Below are positions 45,390 to 57,065 of a DNA stretch of 64,000 bases, piece by piece; position 1 is the stretch's first letter, and each line of letters starts with the position of its first letter. The translations under genes were made by a program, and so were the position numbers. The DNA lies in NCBI GenBank assembly GCA_021495925.1, contig JAKEKT010000073.1:1-64000 (forward strand), written 5' to 3'. This DNA is from Diplodia intermedia. Taxonomy: Eukaryota; Ascomycota; Dothideomycetes; Botryosphaeriales; Botryosphaeriaceae. The notes under the pieces were generated by a model, which was given only the letters and a program-made list of their open reading frames with translations, did not search any database and was not told where the DNA came from.

Positions 45390-46428
45390 TCACCCCTGTA
45401 GCTGTCTCTTCATGAACTCATACACCGTGAACGTGACAGCTTGACCTGGTGCGACTCTGATGACCCGCGGTGTAATCCCCTTGTACAATGCACGTACCCC
45501 TTCGTTCCGCAGCATATCCACCACAATGACAACGCCCTTCCGTAGTCCACTCTCGCCTGGAGCTTTGGCTGAGTTTTGCATGCGAGTCTTGATGGTGTCA
45601 ATAGGCGCATTGCACATAGGACCAACGGCACCAGAGATCAGCCCAATCGCAGCAGTCTGGTAGCTTGGCGGATCCCTGCCGTGCGGCTGGCGCTGCACGA
45701 GTTTGGCTTTCAACATCGTGTAGACGGTGAAATTGGCCGCTTGGTTGGTCCCCTGCCGGATCGCAGTGAGAGCCACGCCCTGGTATAGAGCGCCGATTCC
45801 CTCCCTCCACGCAACTGAACCTGCGGCGTGAAGGGCGTTCCGGTACACGGGCAGGCCAGCGGCACCGCCGATGGAGGGAGCAAGCCTCTGGCCTTGCAAC
45901 CTGATCTTGACCACCTCCATAGGGTTGACGACAAAGACGGCTTCTGTAATGCCAGCTGCAAGACCGGCCGTGAAGATGGCCGCTCCATTGTTGTCGCCGG
46001 AGATGGTCCGGAATGAGTTCTTGTATGCTTCGAACGAGGCAAAGCGAACGGCCATCTTGGGCCCCATCCCGACGACCACAGCATCGAAACCCTTGTAAAG
46101 TGCCAAAGGACCTTCGGTACGTGCTACACGAGAGAATGTCCCAATGAAGCCGTTTCGGGTGGTCTCGAGAAGAGTCAGTGTGCGAAAGGATTGGAAAGTG
46201 GAAAGAGACGAACTCACAGACGAGATGGATTCATTGTGCGAAAGTTGCATCCTCACTTTGATAGTATCTAGCGGATGGCAAATGCATGCCTCCATGATAC
46301 CTGCCGCTCCGCCCGCTGGAGGATGTCAGCACACGGATAATTGAGATCGACAGGGGACTGGGCGGACCAATCAGGTTTGTGGTTGCCGGCAGTCGAGCCA
46401 ACACTGAACGAGACTTTTGCTCCTGCAT
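45390..46428 (-). CDS. acuL: Mitochondrial succinate/fumarate carrier
   Basis: Mitochondrial carrier family protein, closest to Sfc1/AcuL, which exchanges cytosolic succinate for mitochondrial fumarate during glyoxylate-cycle growth. Exons 46428-46368, 46315-46218 and 46163-45390 give 310 residues. The three carrier signatures are present: HPLDTIKVR, NPMEVVKIR and APIDTIKTR. The first repeat starts LIAGGAAGIMEACICHPLDT, close to the Sfc1 subfamily. The first intron uses a weak GTCCGC donor but a good GTGCTGAC branch; the second (54 nt, GTGAGT) is a multiple of three and would be silent if retained. ATG 46482 is an alternative start adding 18 residues. Its position beside isocitrate lyase supports the substrate call. 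Confidence 0.88.
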
Positions 46429-47448
46429 ATTGTTCTGTTCAATTGACGACGAGATTGATTCCTTCAGGTCAAATGGGAGCATGGGAGGCGTTCCTCTTGT
46501 CTTTGCCTTTTCGCTCCGTGACGTTCTGCTTCATCTATTGCTGCGGCTCCCTCCCCCGCAACATGTCCAAGCGCAAGCTCCTCCACTCCGGGGCAGCTAT
46601 CACGCATAGACACACGTAGCCCTTGAAAGACGTGGGGCCGACATGTAACTTTCGCTCCACTCTCAGTCGCGATTCCCATACTTTCAGAACCCGCAAGACA
46701 CGCCACGTCACTGCGCTCGTTATCGTACCTTGTACAAACGCCAACGGTTTCTTTTCTTTTTCGAGCCTGGAAAAACTCATACCCTGGATGTGTGAACTCG
46801 CACGACCGTTTGGCATGCTTCAATCGCGTTATCGTCGTGCAAAGGGCGCCTTGTTGCATTCCAGGGATGTGAGTGGATGAGAAGAGTGGGTATTACGCGT
46901 ACCCGCGGAAAGGCAGCAGAAATGCTTTGTTACGTGCGTGCGAGCCAAGGAAACTTGGAGGCCTAGAGACTGAGACGTAGATAACGTTACGGTAGATTCC
47001 GCCCGTGTTTGAGTCTGGCGTTGGGTTAAGCTATTGCAGAACAGTAGTTCCTCGTCCCAGTTTCAAAAGCGGACAAACTAAGCATTTACCCCTTGTGGAT
47101 CCTGGCGCTAATGACGGCTGCTCGCCTGTTCCCGTGCAGTCGGGTATCTGGACTGGGGTCTGGGATCTTCGTCCCGCTATCGCCGATCACCCATGCTTGT
47201 CAATCATTACGCGTCTACAACGGCGTCGTAAGCTGCCCATGATGCAATCAAAATTCCACATTTGTCTCCAACCGTCTCACAGCCTTGCTTTACTCGTCGA
47301 GCGTCCATCGCCAATCACTGACCAGGATTTGTTAGTGGATAGCAACAACATGGATAGCACATTATATTGCTTGCTCTTGGCGCTCTTCAAAGCTTGAAGA
47401 TGTGACAACCAAGTCTCTCAAGTGTTCATCAGCTCGCTTTTCCAGTGG
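46429..47448. other. Divergent promoter region
   Basis: Between the carrier (minus) and the LrgAB-type gene (plus); no coding region seen. A shared bidirectional promoter is possible. Confidence 0.5.
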
Positions 47449-49200
47449 ATGCTAGTAGCCGGCTCGCTCTTCGACGTGTTTGGTAGATCAAACAATGGCA
47501 GCATTGAACATGTTTCCGGAAAAGACGGCGTCCACGGTAAGAACTTCCAATACATGAGAATGATACAAGCTAATAAAAGAGGAATCCAGAGCATAAGCAC
47601 CTTGTGGAAAGGCCTTGTGAGGTCTTGGGTCCTCGTACCGTTCGGTTTGGTTGTCATGCTATATTTTGTTCTGGCACTTGACGCTCTCATCGGCCTTGGG
47701 ACTGTTTCGTTTCCCGCCAGTGTAGCATGTCTTCTGATTCTGTTCTTTGGACTGCTCTTGGCCGACCTCGTGCTGGATAAAAAGAGCATGAGTAGACTGT
47801 TAAGGGTCATTGATGTTCCGATTGGGTTTGCGCTTCGTACGATGAACCTCTACTTCACCCCCAGTTTCATTCTCTTGCCGCTCAGCCAGATGATCAGTGG
47901 TGCGGAGATTGGGGTTCTGATTGGAGTGTTCATTGTGGGATACGTTGTTCAGTTTGCCGTTACGGCCTACACTTCGCGGGCTATCCAACTTCTACTCCGG
48001 CAGTGGCAAAAGCGCGGTAGCCCCATATCAGAGAAACCAGAGGCGGACGAGGCCCAGAGGTATGCAAGCAATGAATCCCTCATGCCGATCCTTTGGAAAA
48101 GGCAAACTAACAAAAGTAGCGGCAGTCCTTCCGATCAACCAGCGACGCCAGATCGCAGTTCCAAAGACGAATCATCTCATGGAACTATTGGAGGTCTACA
48201 ACGTGGCTCGCCTACCTCTGACATTGAAGCAACCCCTCGCGATCAGCCGGAAGTTGCTCGCACTCGATCTCGGAAAGTCGCTGACTTCATGTTGAAGAAT
48301 CTTGATGTCTGCATCTACCTTTCCCTGTTCCTCGTCATCGGTCTTCCCGTCTACTTCACTACCGGCTACTCGATGCCATTGTTTCTCTCCTTCAACGTCC
48401 TGATGTTCTTCATGGCCAACGCCATCCCCCCAAAGATCAAGAGAATCGCACACCCCGTCATCATCACCGCCCTCTTCAGCGTCCTCGGCATATGGGTGTT
48501 GGCCCTGACGCAAGGCATGAGTCTCGAGACGGGGCTGAACCTCTACCGCACCGAAACCAGCTACCTGACATACTTCCGGGGCACGCGCGGTCTCCCGCTT
48601 CCAGGAGCGGGCGACATCCTGGCCAGCCTCCTCGACGCCAGCATCGTGTCGCTCGCGATGCCCATGTACCAGCACCGCCGAGAGCTGGCGCGGTTCTTCA
48701 TCGCGATACTCGGGCCGGTCGTGGCGCTGACGTTGCCGTCGCTGTTCGGATACCCGCCTCTGTGCTTCGCCTGGGGCGTTTCGGCCGCGCGCAGCCTGGC
48801 CATGGCGCCCCGCAGCGTGACGCTGGCGCTTGCGCAGATCTCTTCCGATAACCTTGGAGGCGAATCGGCCGCCATCTCGCCCATTGCGGTGGTGAGCGGC
48901 ATCTCTGGGCCGATATTCGGTCCAACGATACTGCGTCTGTTGCGCATTCCGAAAGGTGTGAAACTGTTTCCCGGTTCGTCATGGCCCCACAGCTGACGTG
49001 ATTTGGCAGATGATTATGTAACGACCGGGGTGGTGCTCGGAGCCAATTCTTCAGCAATCGCCACAGCCATGTTGTTGGAGAAGGATCGGAGAGCTGCAGC
49101 GCTGAGCTCTTTGTCGATGAGCATCTTCGGGATCCTGTTCATCATACTGACTGCTGTTCCCGACATCGTGAGCTTTGTTAGAAGCTTGGTGGGGTTGTAA
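47449..49200 (+). CDS. LrgA-LrgB fusion membrane protein (PLGG1-like transporter)
   Basis: Polytopic membrane protein whose N-terminal half resembles LrgA/CidA (FPASVACLLILFFGLLLADL, LYFTPSFILLPLSQMISGAE) and whose C-terminal half resembles LrgB (LLDASIVSLAMPMYQHRREL, AARSLAMAPRSVTLALAQIS, GPIFGPTILRLLRI, GANSSAIATAMLLE). The plant homologue PLGG1 has the same fusion and moves glycolate and glycerate; bacterial LrgAB moves pyruvate or affects autolysis. Exons 47449-48955 and 49010-49200 give 565 residues. A polar serine-rich linker of about 90 residues joins the halves. A GTAAGAAC donor and CTAAT branch at about 47537-47581 mark a possible 45-nt in-frame intron near the start, so the first 45 residues are uncertain. 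It lies next to isocitrate lyase and its carrier, consistent with organic-acid transport (inference). Confidence 0.85.
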
Positions 49201-49757
49201 CTGAAACTCAGCTCGGGAATACTGAGAGGAAATGGAAGGCAAATAAATGAGTGAGGCTACAAACAGTATCTGTCTCTCATTCTCCTCGTGATAGGCGGAG
49301 GAACATTGCTGGGTATGCGTGGCGTGTGCAATCTTGGTCGTATGTATGTATTCCAGATAACAAATTTTTGCTTTTATACATCCATTGCCAGACTTTTCCT
49401 TATGCTCTTGGAGCTTTCTTTCAGGGACTGGCGCAGAAGTGAGGTTAGCAGGACGGTGAGGTCGCGGCGGAGAAGCGGCGCCTGAGGCGGAAAAAATTCA
49501 CAAAAATCCTCATCGCTCCCGCTCGTTGACGGGGAAGTCTCCATCTTTTACCATGAGGGAAAACGTTGAGTTGTGTCCTTCCTAAAGTCCGGATTGCCGT
49601 TTAGAGAAATGGACGCGCTCTCACGTGGTGATAAGCTGGGACGCACGGTGATGTCGATGCGGGGCCCGGGCCCAGGCGCCTAGGCCGTGTCATAGCAACA
49701 GCCAGCCACTGCGCTGCTCACCACATCACGTCGAAAGAATGCCAGCGGCTGCGAGCG
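49201..49757. other. Promoter region of the Zn2Cys6 gene
   Basis: No gene. GC-rich block GGGGCCCGGGCCCAGGCGCC at about 49660-49680 is locally palindromic. Confidence 0.5.
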
Positions 49758-52179
49758 ATGCAACAAGACAATGGGCAGTCGTCCATCCTGAGGCTTGACA
49801 GCTCGACAGGCGAGCAGGCCTGCAACGAGTGCAAGCGGAGGAAAGCCCGCTGCGACAAAACCCTCCCCCAGTGTGGGCCTTGCACCAAGAACAGGCGGCA
49901 CTGCCTGTATGAGAAGCATAGCAAGACGCCCTTGACTAGAAGGTGCGCTGCCTCTCGCTGGAATCCCCACGCGGCCGCTAACAGTGTCTGCAGGTATCTC
50001 ACCGAGGTCGAAGAGCGCCTGCGCCTCACCGAGATTCGCGCAAGGGAAGCCGAGCGACGCGCCCAGCTTGCAGAGCAGCGATTGAGAAGCCTTCCGAACC
50101 TCGAGACCCTTGCCAGCGCTCCTGATGCCGCTCCAGCCACGTCTACTGTGCCCCAGTCGCAGCCCGAGCCCTCCGCTCTCTCCACCGCATCCACATTCTC
50201 CGTCTCCGATAGCTTCGCCAAGCATGGGGGTGAAAATACCATCTTCGGAGGCGAAGCAGCTGGCATGGTTCCAGAGCCTGGCGCCACTCTCGACGCGCCG
50301 CCCGTTTCCTCGGCCGACTTCAGCTGGGACGAGCAGACGCCGGAAACACTTATCGAGGACAGCGAGACACAAGCAAACAACGACGGAGATGATGAGCGCG
50401 TCGTCGACGGAATGGCTTCACTGACTGTCGAGGATGGAGAGTCGGGCTATCTGGGAAACACGTCGGGCGCTGCCATGTTGCGCCTCCTCCTTCCGGGGGC
50501 TGAACATCGCAGAAGCCCTCGAGCCGGCCATAGGAAGCAGGTGTCGGTATCAGGAGTCGCGCTGGATGTTCCCTCTATCCCCGAGGCTTGGGTCCCGACT
50601 CCTCTCTGGACGAAGCTTAAAATCAGGGACATTGACTTGGATGCAATGATCGATTCGTACTTCCGGTTGTTCCATCTGAGCTACCCTCTGGTCCATGAGC
50701 CGACCTTCCGGGCTCAATATGCCCAGGTCATCCCCCGCCCGAATGGATCCAGCTGGAATGCCTTGGCTTACATGATCGCTGCCATCGGCGCCTACACAAG
50801 CGCCGACATGCCCATCTCGGTCCACAAGACCTTGTTCAACGCGGCCAAGTCGAACATCTCAATCCACAGTCTGGAGACAGGCAACCTGACGCTTGTGCAG
50901 TGTCTCTGCTTGATGCACAACTACCTGCAGAAGATGGGCAAGCCGAATAGCGGATACAACTATCTCGGCCTGGCACTGCACATGGCCATGGGGCTGGGAC
51001 TGCACAAAGAGTTCCGGGGCTGGCACATCCCTCCCATCGAGATGGAAAGCCGCAGAAGAGTGTGGTGGTGCTTGTTCGTCTTCAGCATCGGCGCTCACAT
51101 AACTTTTGGCCGTCCGTTGACCTGGCCGCAAATTGGCGTCGACGTTTCGCTTCCCCTCAACATCAATGATAGAGTGAGTTCAAGAGCCCCTGATGTCACA
51201 TCTCTTGGTTCTAATGGTGCACCTGCAGTATCTGACCAACATGTCACGAGATCTACCACCTGAGTCCGACAGCGTCACCCAATATAGCTCTGTCATCTTG
51301 CAGTCCAAGTTCCACTTGGCCACTAATCAGATATACTCCCGTGTGATACTAGCGCCAGCGCCCTCCGCAGCAGAGCTGCTTCGTCTTGATGATCTACATA
51401 TTGGTGGATGGATATCATCCATGCCCTCGTGGTACCTGGAGCATGCCGAACTGCCCGAAAAGTTCCGCCTTTCACACAGAATCATGTGGTGGAGAGTGAA
51501 CAATTTTCGCATCATCATGTACAGACCATATGTGATCCGACGGGCTTTGCTGGCTCAGTCAAAGCCCCAGAACAGGGAGCCGTCGCCCGAAGACGCAACA
51601 GCGTACAGCCGCTGCCTGACGGAGGCGAAGTCAACCATTGCGACCATTGAGAAATTCTGGGCCCAAAATACCCACACACGAGTCGGGGCGTGGTATACAC
51701 TGTGAGTGATCCTTTTCCTGGATATAGCGTTTGCCAGTAATGTCTGACAGAGGCTTAGGTACTTTTTGTTCCAAGCGTCCCTCATCCCTTGTGTGTGCCT
51801 TCGTAACGAGCCCACAGCACCCAACGCTCTGGATTGGGTCGAACAGCTACAAACCGCTCTTCGCGTCTGTCGAGCCATGAAAGCGACCAATCCCAGTGCA
51901 CAAGATTGCTACGACGTCATCGTCCGTTTATGCGGTCCGTTCATGCAGAGCCCCGGCTCCGATGCCGAAGCTCCTCCTGCCGTATTCCCCGGATCGCCCA
52001 CACGAGAATCTCCTCAGACCCAAATCAACTCCATCTACCCGATGATGTGGCCGAGCAACACGAACGAGATGGATCTCGTCATGCAGGATGGGGCTTGGAC
52101 CGACCTCCTGGGAGATTTCACAGACCCCACCATTGGCGGACCCTCGACTGAAACAGCTGACGATTTCCAATGGACTTGA
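49758..52179 (+). CDS. Zn2Cys6 transcription factor with fungal-specific regulatory domain
   Basis: Binuclear-cluster (Gal4-type) regulator. Exons 49758-49942, 49994-51173, 51229-51701 and 51759-52179 give 752 residues. The cluster CNECKRRKARC..C..C......C starts at about residue 22 with the standard spacing. The first intron follows the cluster (51 nt, CCGCTAAC branch, multiple of three) and leads into a coiled coil (YLTEVEERLRLTEIRAREAE) suited to dimerisation. The middle carries the fungal_trans domain (IDSYFRLFHLSYPLVHEPTF, GLGLHKEF, ESRRRVWWCLFVF, FGRPLTWP). The C-terminus is acidic and aromatic (GAWTDLLGDFTDP). It is convergent with the sugar transporter (121-base gap) and close to the polyol enzymes, so it may control them (inference). 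XlnR, AraR and AmyR identities could not be assigned. Confidence 0.93.
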
Positions 52180-52300
52180 GCATCTATCGCCGGTGTTATC
52201 TGGAGCAAGGCTGCACCCAACCACTCGCATAAAATGATATATTAACTGGAATGGAAATGCACCACTTCACTCTACGCTCTCTATTCGCCTACAGAGCCGA

Positions 52301-53905
52301 TCACGCCACCTCTATATGCTCCGTATGCGCCCCAGACGCCTTCGCCGCGAGCGGATCCTTCTTCGCCATCTTCTGCACATCCGGCAGCGCACCGGGCCCA
52401 TCGAACAGCTCGGCCACCTCCTCCAAACTCCGGCCTTTCGTTTCGGGGAAGAAGACGTATGTGACGGCCAGGAAGACGACCAGGAAGCAACAGAAGACGA
52501 TGTAGTACCGCCAGCCAATGTTCTCCATGCCGAGCGGGTTCACAAAGGCGGCGATGACGAGCGAGACGTAGATGGACAGCAGCTCGCAGCTGATGCCCTT
52601 GCTGCGCAGGCTGTACGGCCACAGCTCGGTCGGGTACGACATGAGCAGCGGCGTGTAGGCGATGTCGTAGTGGAAGTAGAAGGTGAACAGACAAACGACG
52701 ACGACGATGCCGGCCGGCTTGTTGCCCGTCTCGTTGTTGACGGCGGAGCACGCGGTCCACACGATGTACGACAGCAGCATGCCGACGCCGGACCAGAGGA
52801 AGAGCGGGCGGCGGCCGAGGCGGTCGACGAGGATGGCGGCGGACAGGGCGGCGGCGAAGTTGAAGATCTGCAGGAGGCCGTTGATGAGCGTCTGGTCGAA
52901 GGGGTCGGTGATGCCGATGGTGTCGAGCACCAGCGTGAGGTAGTAGGACACGACGCCGATGCCGTTCCACTGCGCGAAGGCGCCCAGGCAGACGGAGACG
53001 AAGAGGCGCTTGCGGTTGCCCGGCGTCGCGACGAGCGTGGCCCAGGTGGTGGCCCGCGACGTCTGCTCGAGCCGGATGGCCGACGTGATCTCGGCGACCT
53101 CGCGCCGCACCAGCGGGCTGGAGGCGTCGCCGGCGGCGTGGTAGGTGGCGAGGATGCGCTCGGCCTCGGCGGCGCGTTCGTTGGCGATGAGCCAGCGCGG
53201 CGACTCGGGCAGCCAGCGGATGAAGGCGAGCTGGACAAGCGGGTAGCCGGCCTGCAGGACGGTGGGGATGCGCCACGACCAGCTGCCGTGGTAGGCCTCG
53301 GTGCCGAAGGTGGTCCAGCTGGCGAGGATGGCGCCCAGGTAGTACATGGTCCAGTAGGCGCTGGTGTACTTGCCGCGGTGGGTGGGGTAGGCCAGCTCGG
53401 CGATGAGCAGGGGCGCGGGCTGGACGACGAACATGCCGGCCATGCCGACGACCAGCCGGCTGACGATGAACTGGGCGAGCGTGGTCGACGTGGCCTGGAT
53501 GGCGGTGGCGGCGACGACGCCGAGCAGGCCGGCGATGAGGACGCGCTTGCGGCCGAAGACGTCGCTGCACACGCCGACGAGCGGGAGGACGAGGATGGAG
53601 CCGATGGACTGCGCGGCGTTGACGGTGCCGAGGAGGGCGCCCGCGGGCGAGTCGAAGTAGCTCTTCCACTGCGAGAGCGATTGGAGGCCGTTCATGAGGG
53701 AGCCTTTTCTCCGTCTTTAGTCCTGGCTTTGTTTTCTCCCGGTAGTGGAGAGTTGCTCACCATCATAGCCGGCCACTGCTGAGGAAAGCAGCGGGACGAG
53801 GAGGATCAGGTTCAATCGAAGGAGGTGGGACTGCTGGAACCAGTATTTGGACGTCTTGGGCAGGACTTCTGCCAGAGTGGCGCCGACGATGTCTTCGTCC
53901 CTCAT
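52301..53905 (-). CDS. MFS sugar transporter (hexose/disaccharide permease type)
   Basis: Twelve-helix major facilitator of the sugar porter family, plasma membrane. Exons 53905-53761 and 53703-52301 give 515 residues. Motifs are GYDGSLMNGLQ in helix 1 across the splice junction, GVCSDVFGRKR (loop 2-3), RWLPESPRWL, DRLGRRP (loop 8-9) and PETKGRSLEE near the end, all diagnostic of sugar porters. The N-terminus is cytosolic (MRDEDIVGATLAEVLPKTSK). Subfamily features (YDGSLMNGL start, PYSLRSKG after helix 10) recall fungal lactose/hexose permeases. It is transcribed toward the regulator, and its upstream side faces the polyol dehydrogenase, making it the likely uptake component of the 49.8-58 kb cluster. 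The substrate is not readable. Confidence 0.93.
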
Positions 53906-54087
53906 GGTGACTGCGGCACGACGGGAGGACGATGGAGGAACTTGACCGTGCTATTCAATCGACTTCCCCAGTCAACGAACTGGGATTGTTGACATCAACA
54001 GCCCCTGTCAGCTGGGCAAACTCGATCGGGAAAAACAATCAATGCTGATGTGCAAGACCACACACTGAGCGGGGGAGTTCGTCGCAC

Positions 54088-54093
54088 TATATA
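54088..54093 (-). promoter_or_regulatory. TATA-like element of sugar transporter
   Basis: TATATA (within CTATATACC on the plus strand), about 183 bases upstream of the transporter ATG at 53905. Confidence 0.35.
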
Positions 54094-54629
54094 CCAGCTC
54101 GTCGGATGAGACCAAGCCAGCCGCGTCCATGAGCCGCGTCAAGATTTCGGCACACCTGGAAAGCCACTGCCTCCTTCGGGGCAGCAACAACCAAGCAAAA
54201 TCAAGTACTCTTTCCCGTAACCAGGTCACCCAATTCCAGGTCCGTCCGAGACATTTCAAGATCGATGGCGACAACGAACTTCACCGTACAGGCAAGCTGT
54301 CGCGCGCATCATGCCATCACGCTACCTCCTCCCCCGCGCAGCTGTACCCCAGAAACGGAGGGGGAGATCTCGATGTAGGTACTTGCGGCACTGACGCGAG
54401 TACCCCATGGGGGAAATATCCACTTCCGCATGGGTACCTACCGGCCGCAATGACGTACGTTACGGCCCGGCACCGACGACGACGGGGGAATGTCCGTCGT
54501 TCGACACCACCACTCACGGAACGGGACCCGACGGGCCAACCGCTTCTTCTCGAAGTGGCAATTCCTTGGGGCGACTGTCGTCCGGCTGCCCGCCAGAATG
54601 CGGAGAAAATGTGCCGGAGTGCGGCCGAT

Positions 54630-54659
54630 GGGCGGGTTTGCGGGGGAGGGTGTGGGGGG
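54630..54659 (+). other. Putative G-quadruplex motif
   Basis: Five G-runs of three to six bases separated by loops of one to five bases within 30 bases (GGG-C-GGG-TTTGC-GGGGG-A-GGG-TGT-GGGGGG). It fits the standard G3+N1-7 rule. Confidence 0.6.
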
Positions 54660-55112
54660 TGGTTCGAGTGCCCCCGGGATGCGTGTGGGGTTGAGTAGCG
54701 TGCGGGAACAACAATAATAGCGATGACAGGGAACGGGCGCCTCTCGCCCCTGCCCGTGGCCGGCCCTGGGTCTGATCCGCTGCCCAACGGCCCGTAAGTA
54801 GGGGCACCGATGCCGGGACGGGGCGAGGCGACCGAATCTCGGATCTGGTCATTTGCTGGTGGCATCATGGAGGGTGCACTGCTGCGGTGGGAGTCGGTCG
54901 CAGCAGCTGACTTGGTCGGGAGATGTCGGGATAGTCATCTGAATGCGCGAGGCAGGTTTGCAAACTGCTTGACTGTTCGTCACTGTCGGTGGAGCTGGAG
55001 CGGAGCAATCTCGATTCATCACTTTCATCGGAAACACTGCATCACCGTCATGACGGCACGCGTGTACTCGTTGACGCAAGATGTCTTCCATTCTTGTTTG
55101 GCAACTCCTGAT

Positions 55113-56384
55113 CTATCCAAGCAGTGGTTGCTCAACGCCGGCGATGACCACCTTGAAAACTCCTTCTTTCGCGGCCTTCACCAACTCGAATGCCTTCTCA
55201 GCTTCCTCAAACTTGAAGCGGTTCGTCACCAGCTTCTTTACTGGAACCTTCCCAGAGGCGACGAGATCAACAGCTGCAGGGTAACATCCGGCGGTATATC
55301 TGATAGAGCCCTTGATTTGGAGGCCGCGGATACAAGCCGTAGTGATGGGGAACGTCACGTTCTGCACACGTTAGCATCAACTTTTCACTTCGCCAACCGG
55401 TCTCAGTCCCAACTCACCTCCTTGCCCATCCCGGCCTGGACGTAGGTGCCACCGCTCTTAGCAGCAAACACGCCAGTTTGTATACACGGCTCCGCCCCCG
55501 TGCACTCCAACACCACATCAGCGCCCAACCCCAGCCCCAGCTTCTCCTTCAACACGGCCGCCGCCATCTCCGCCTTCTCCACCGGCTCCGCGCCCTCCTT
55601 GTCCACGGTCGGATTCAACACCGTCTCGCTCCCCGCAAACTCGCGCGCGAAATCCAACCGCGCCTGCGCGATGTCCACCCCGTACACGGCGCTCGCCCCG
55701 TACGCCCCGGCGACGGCCTGGCACAGCACGCCGATGGGCCCACACCCAAACACCAGCACCTTCTTATTCGCCAGCGCGCCGGCGACCTTGCACACCTGCA
55801 CCGCGACGGCCACCGGCTCCACCAGCGCCGCCTCCTCGAGGTCGACGTGGTCGGGCACCTTGTAGCAGTAGTCGGCCGCAACACTGTAGTACTTCTGCAG
55901 CGTGCCGTCGTGCGGCGGCGTCGCCGCGAACACGGTGTCCGCGCAGTAGTTGTAGTCGCCCGCCCGGCAGTGCTCGCAGCGCCGGCACGGCACCCCCGGC
56001 TCGACGGCGACCCGGTCGCCCGCCGCGAGGTGCGTGACGGCCGACCCCACGGCGGCGACGACCCCGGACGACTCGTGCCCGAGCACCATCGGCGACGTCA
56101 GCACGAACGACCCGATCCGCCCCCGCTGCCAGTAGTGCACGTCGGACCCGCAGATGCCGGTTTGCGCGATGTGCACCAGCACGTCGTGCGTGGGCGAGCG
56201 CAGCGCTGGGATCGGTCGGTCTGCGATGTGGACGGATTTGATGGATTCGAGGACGAAGGCCGGGTTCTGCGGGAGCGGTTAGGTTTTTTTTTTTTTTTGT
56301 CTTTGCTGTGGGATTGAGAGAGGATGGTGGTGGTGGTGGTGTTGGATATACCGTCATGTTGCTCGTGTCTACTGCCGTCGCCAT
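55113..56384 (-). CDS. Zinc-dependent polyol dehydrogenase (xylitol/sorbitol dehydrogenase)
   Basis: Medium-chain dehydrogenase oxidising a sugar alcohol to a ketose with NAD(P)+, for example xylitol to D-xylulose. Exons 56384-56352, 56266-55418 and 55361-55113 give 376 residues. Motifs: TGICGSDVHYW with the zinc Cys at about residue 50, LGHESSGVV (zinc His-Glu), four structural-zinc cysteines (CRRCEHCRAGDYNYC), AATPPHDGT, and GCGPIG of the Rossmann fold followed by GVDIAQARLDFA with the Asp favouring NAD+. The C-terminus (KFEEAEKAFELV, VVIAGVE) is shared by xylitol and sorbitol dehydrogenases. It looks closer to xylitol/sorbitol dehydrogenase than to L-arabinitol dehydrogenase, from memory of those families. 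It is divergent from the SDR gene with a shared 681-base promoter. Confidence 0.9.
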
Positions 56385-57065
56385 CTTGTCTGGGGGCGTT
56401 TGGGATTGGGGTGTGTTTGAAGCGCCCTTTGGAGACCTGTTAAGTCAATGGTTTTCTGGGTTTGGCCGATTGTAGAAGCTTCAGATGGAGCTTTTGATGC
56501 GGTTCTGCGATGGCCGAATATATTATTGCGCGCAGGCGACGGCACTGATGCCTCTTGATGAAGGGCGCAGATGCGTCGGGCTACCACGCCCGCGTCATGG
56601 TGGGGCAAGAAAGCTCCAGCAACGGAACGACAGGAGGAGCAATCCAGCCGGCCAGTAGCAAACGGAAAAGCCAGGCGACGGGTGGCCGCGTTAGGAGAAT
56701 CCACGCGCCCGCGAGCGGGGGATCGTCGACCGTTGGCCATGCCTCCGGAAGGCGGGGTAAACGGCCTGACGCTCAACTCCACCGACACCTGCGTCATGAT
56801 GCCCCACTAGCCACATCGGCCGGGTCGACCGTCGTCCGGTAGGTCGAGTGTTGCTCTCTTTTCGTTTTGAATTCTCCCTTCTCCTTTGGTGGCCCCGAGA
56901 ATTTCAGGTTGTACTCTTTTCTAGCTCCTTTCGCTCTTGCCAATTGCTTGTTCACTTCAATCGCCTCGTCTTCAGTTGCTCCAAGATCTCTCCGCAGCTT
57001 GCACCTTCCCTCCAACTCTCTCTTTTCAACCTCCCCGCCAAACCCCCCAAAAGAACGCCGCCAAG
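56385..57065. promoter_or_regulatory. Bidirectional promoter between polyol dehydrogenase and SDR
   Basis: 681 bases between two divergent starts. A TATA-like AATATATTATT at about 56517-56527 lies some 130 bases upstream of the dehydrogenase ATG (minus). GCGGGG-type hexamers at about 56712-56720 and 56748-56756 fit the CreA consensus SYGGRG, so carbon catabolite repression is possible. The SDR leader is pyrimidine-rich (57000-57050). Confidence 0.5.

Larger units (their letters stand above)
53906..55112. other. Promoter region of sugar transporter; 3' flank of polyol dehydrogenase
   Basis: No gene seen. Holds a TATA-like box at 54088-54093 and a G-rich block at 54630-54659 (both listed). Confidence 0.5.

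Noticed and set aside
46464..46859. Minus-strand frames upstream of the carrier
   Set aside because: No motif and no in-frame splice into the carrier; treated as promoter DNA.
52316..53782. Long open frame antisense to the sugar transporter
   Set aside because: Low-complexity Asp/Gly/Arg product; GC-driven shadow of a clear MFS gene.
55113..56384. L-arabinitol 4-dehydrogenase as an alternative name
   Set aside because: The C-terminal and cofactor-binding stretches resemble xylitol/sorbitol dehydrogenases more; not excluded without alignment.
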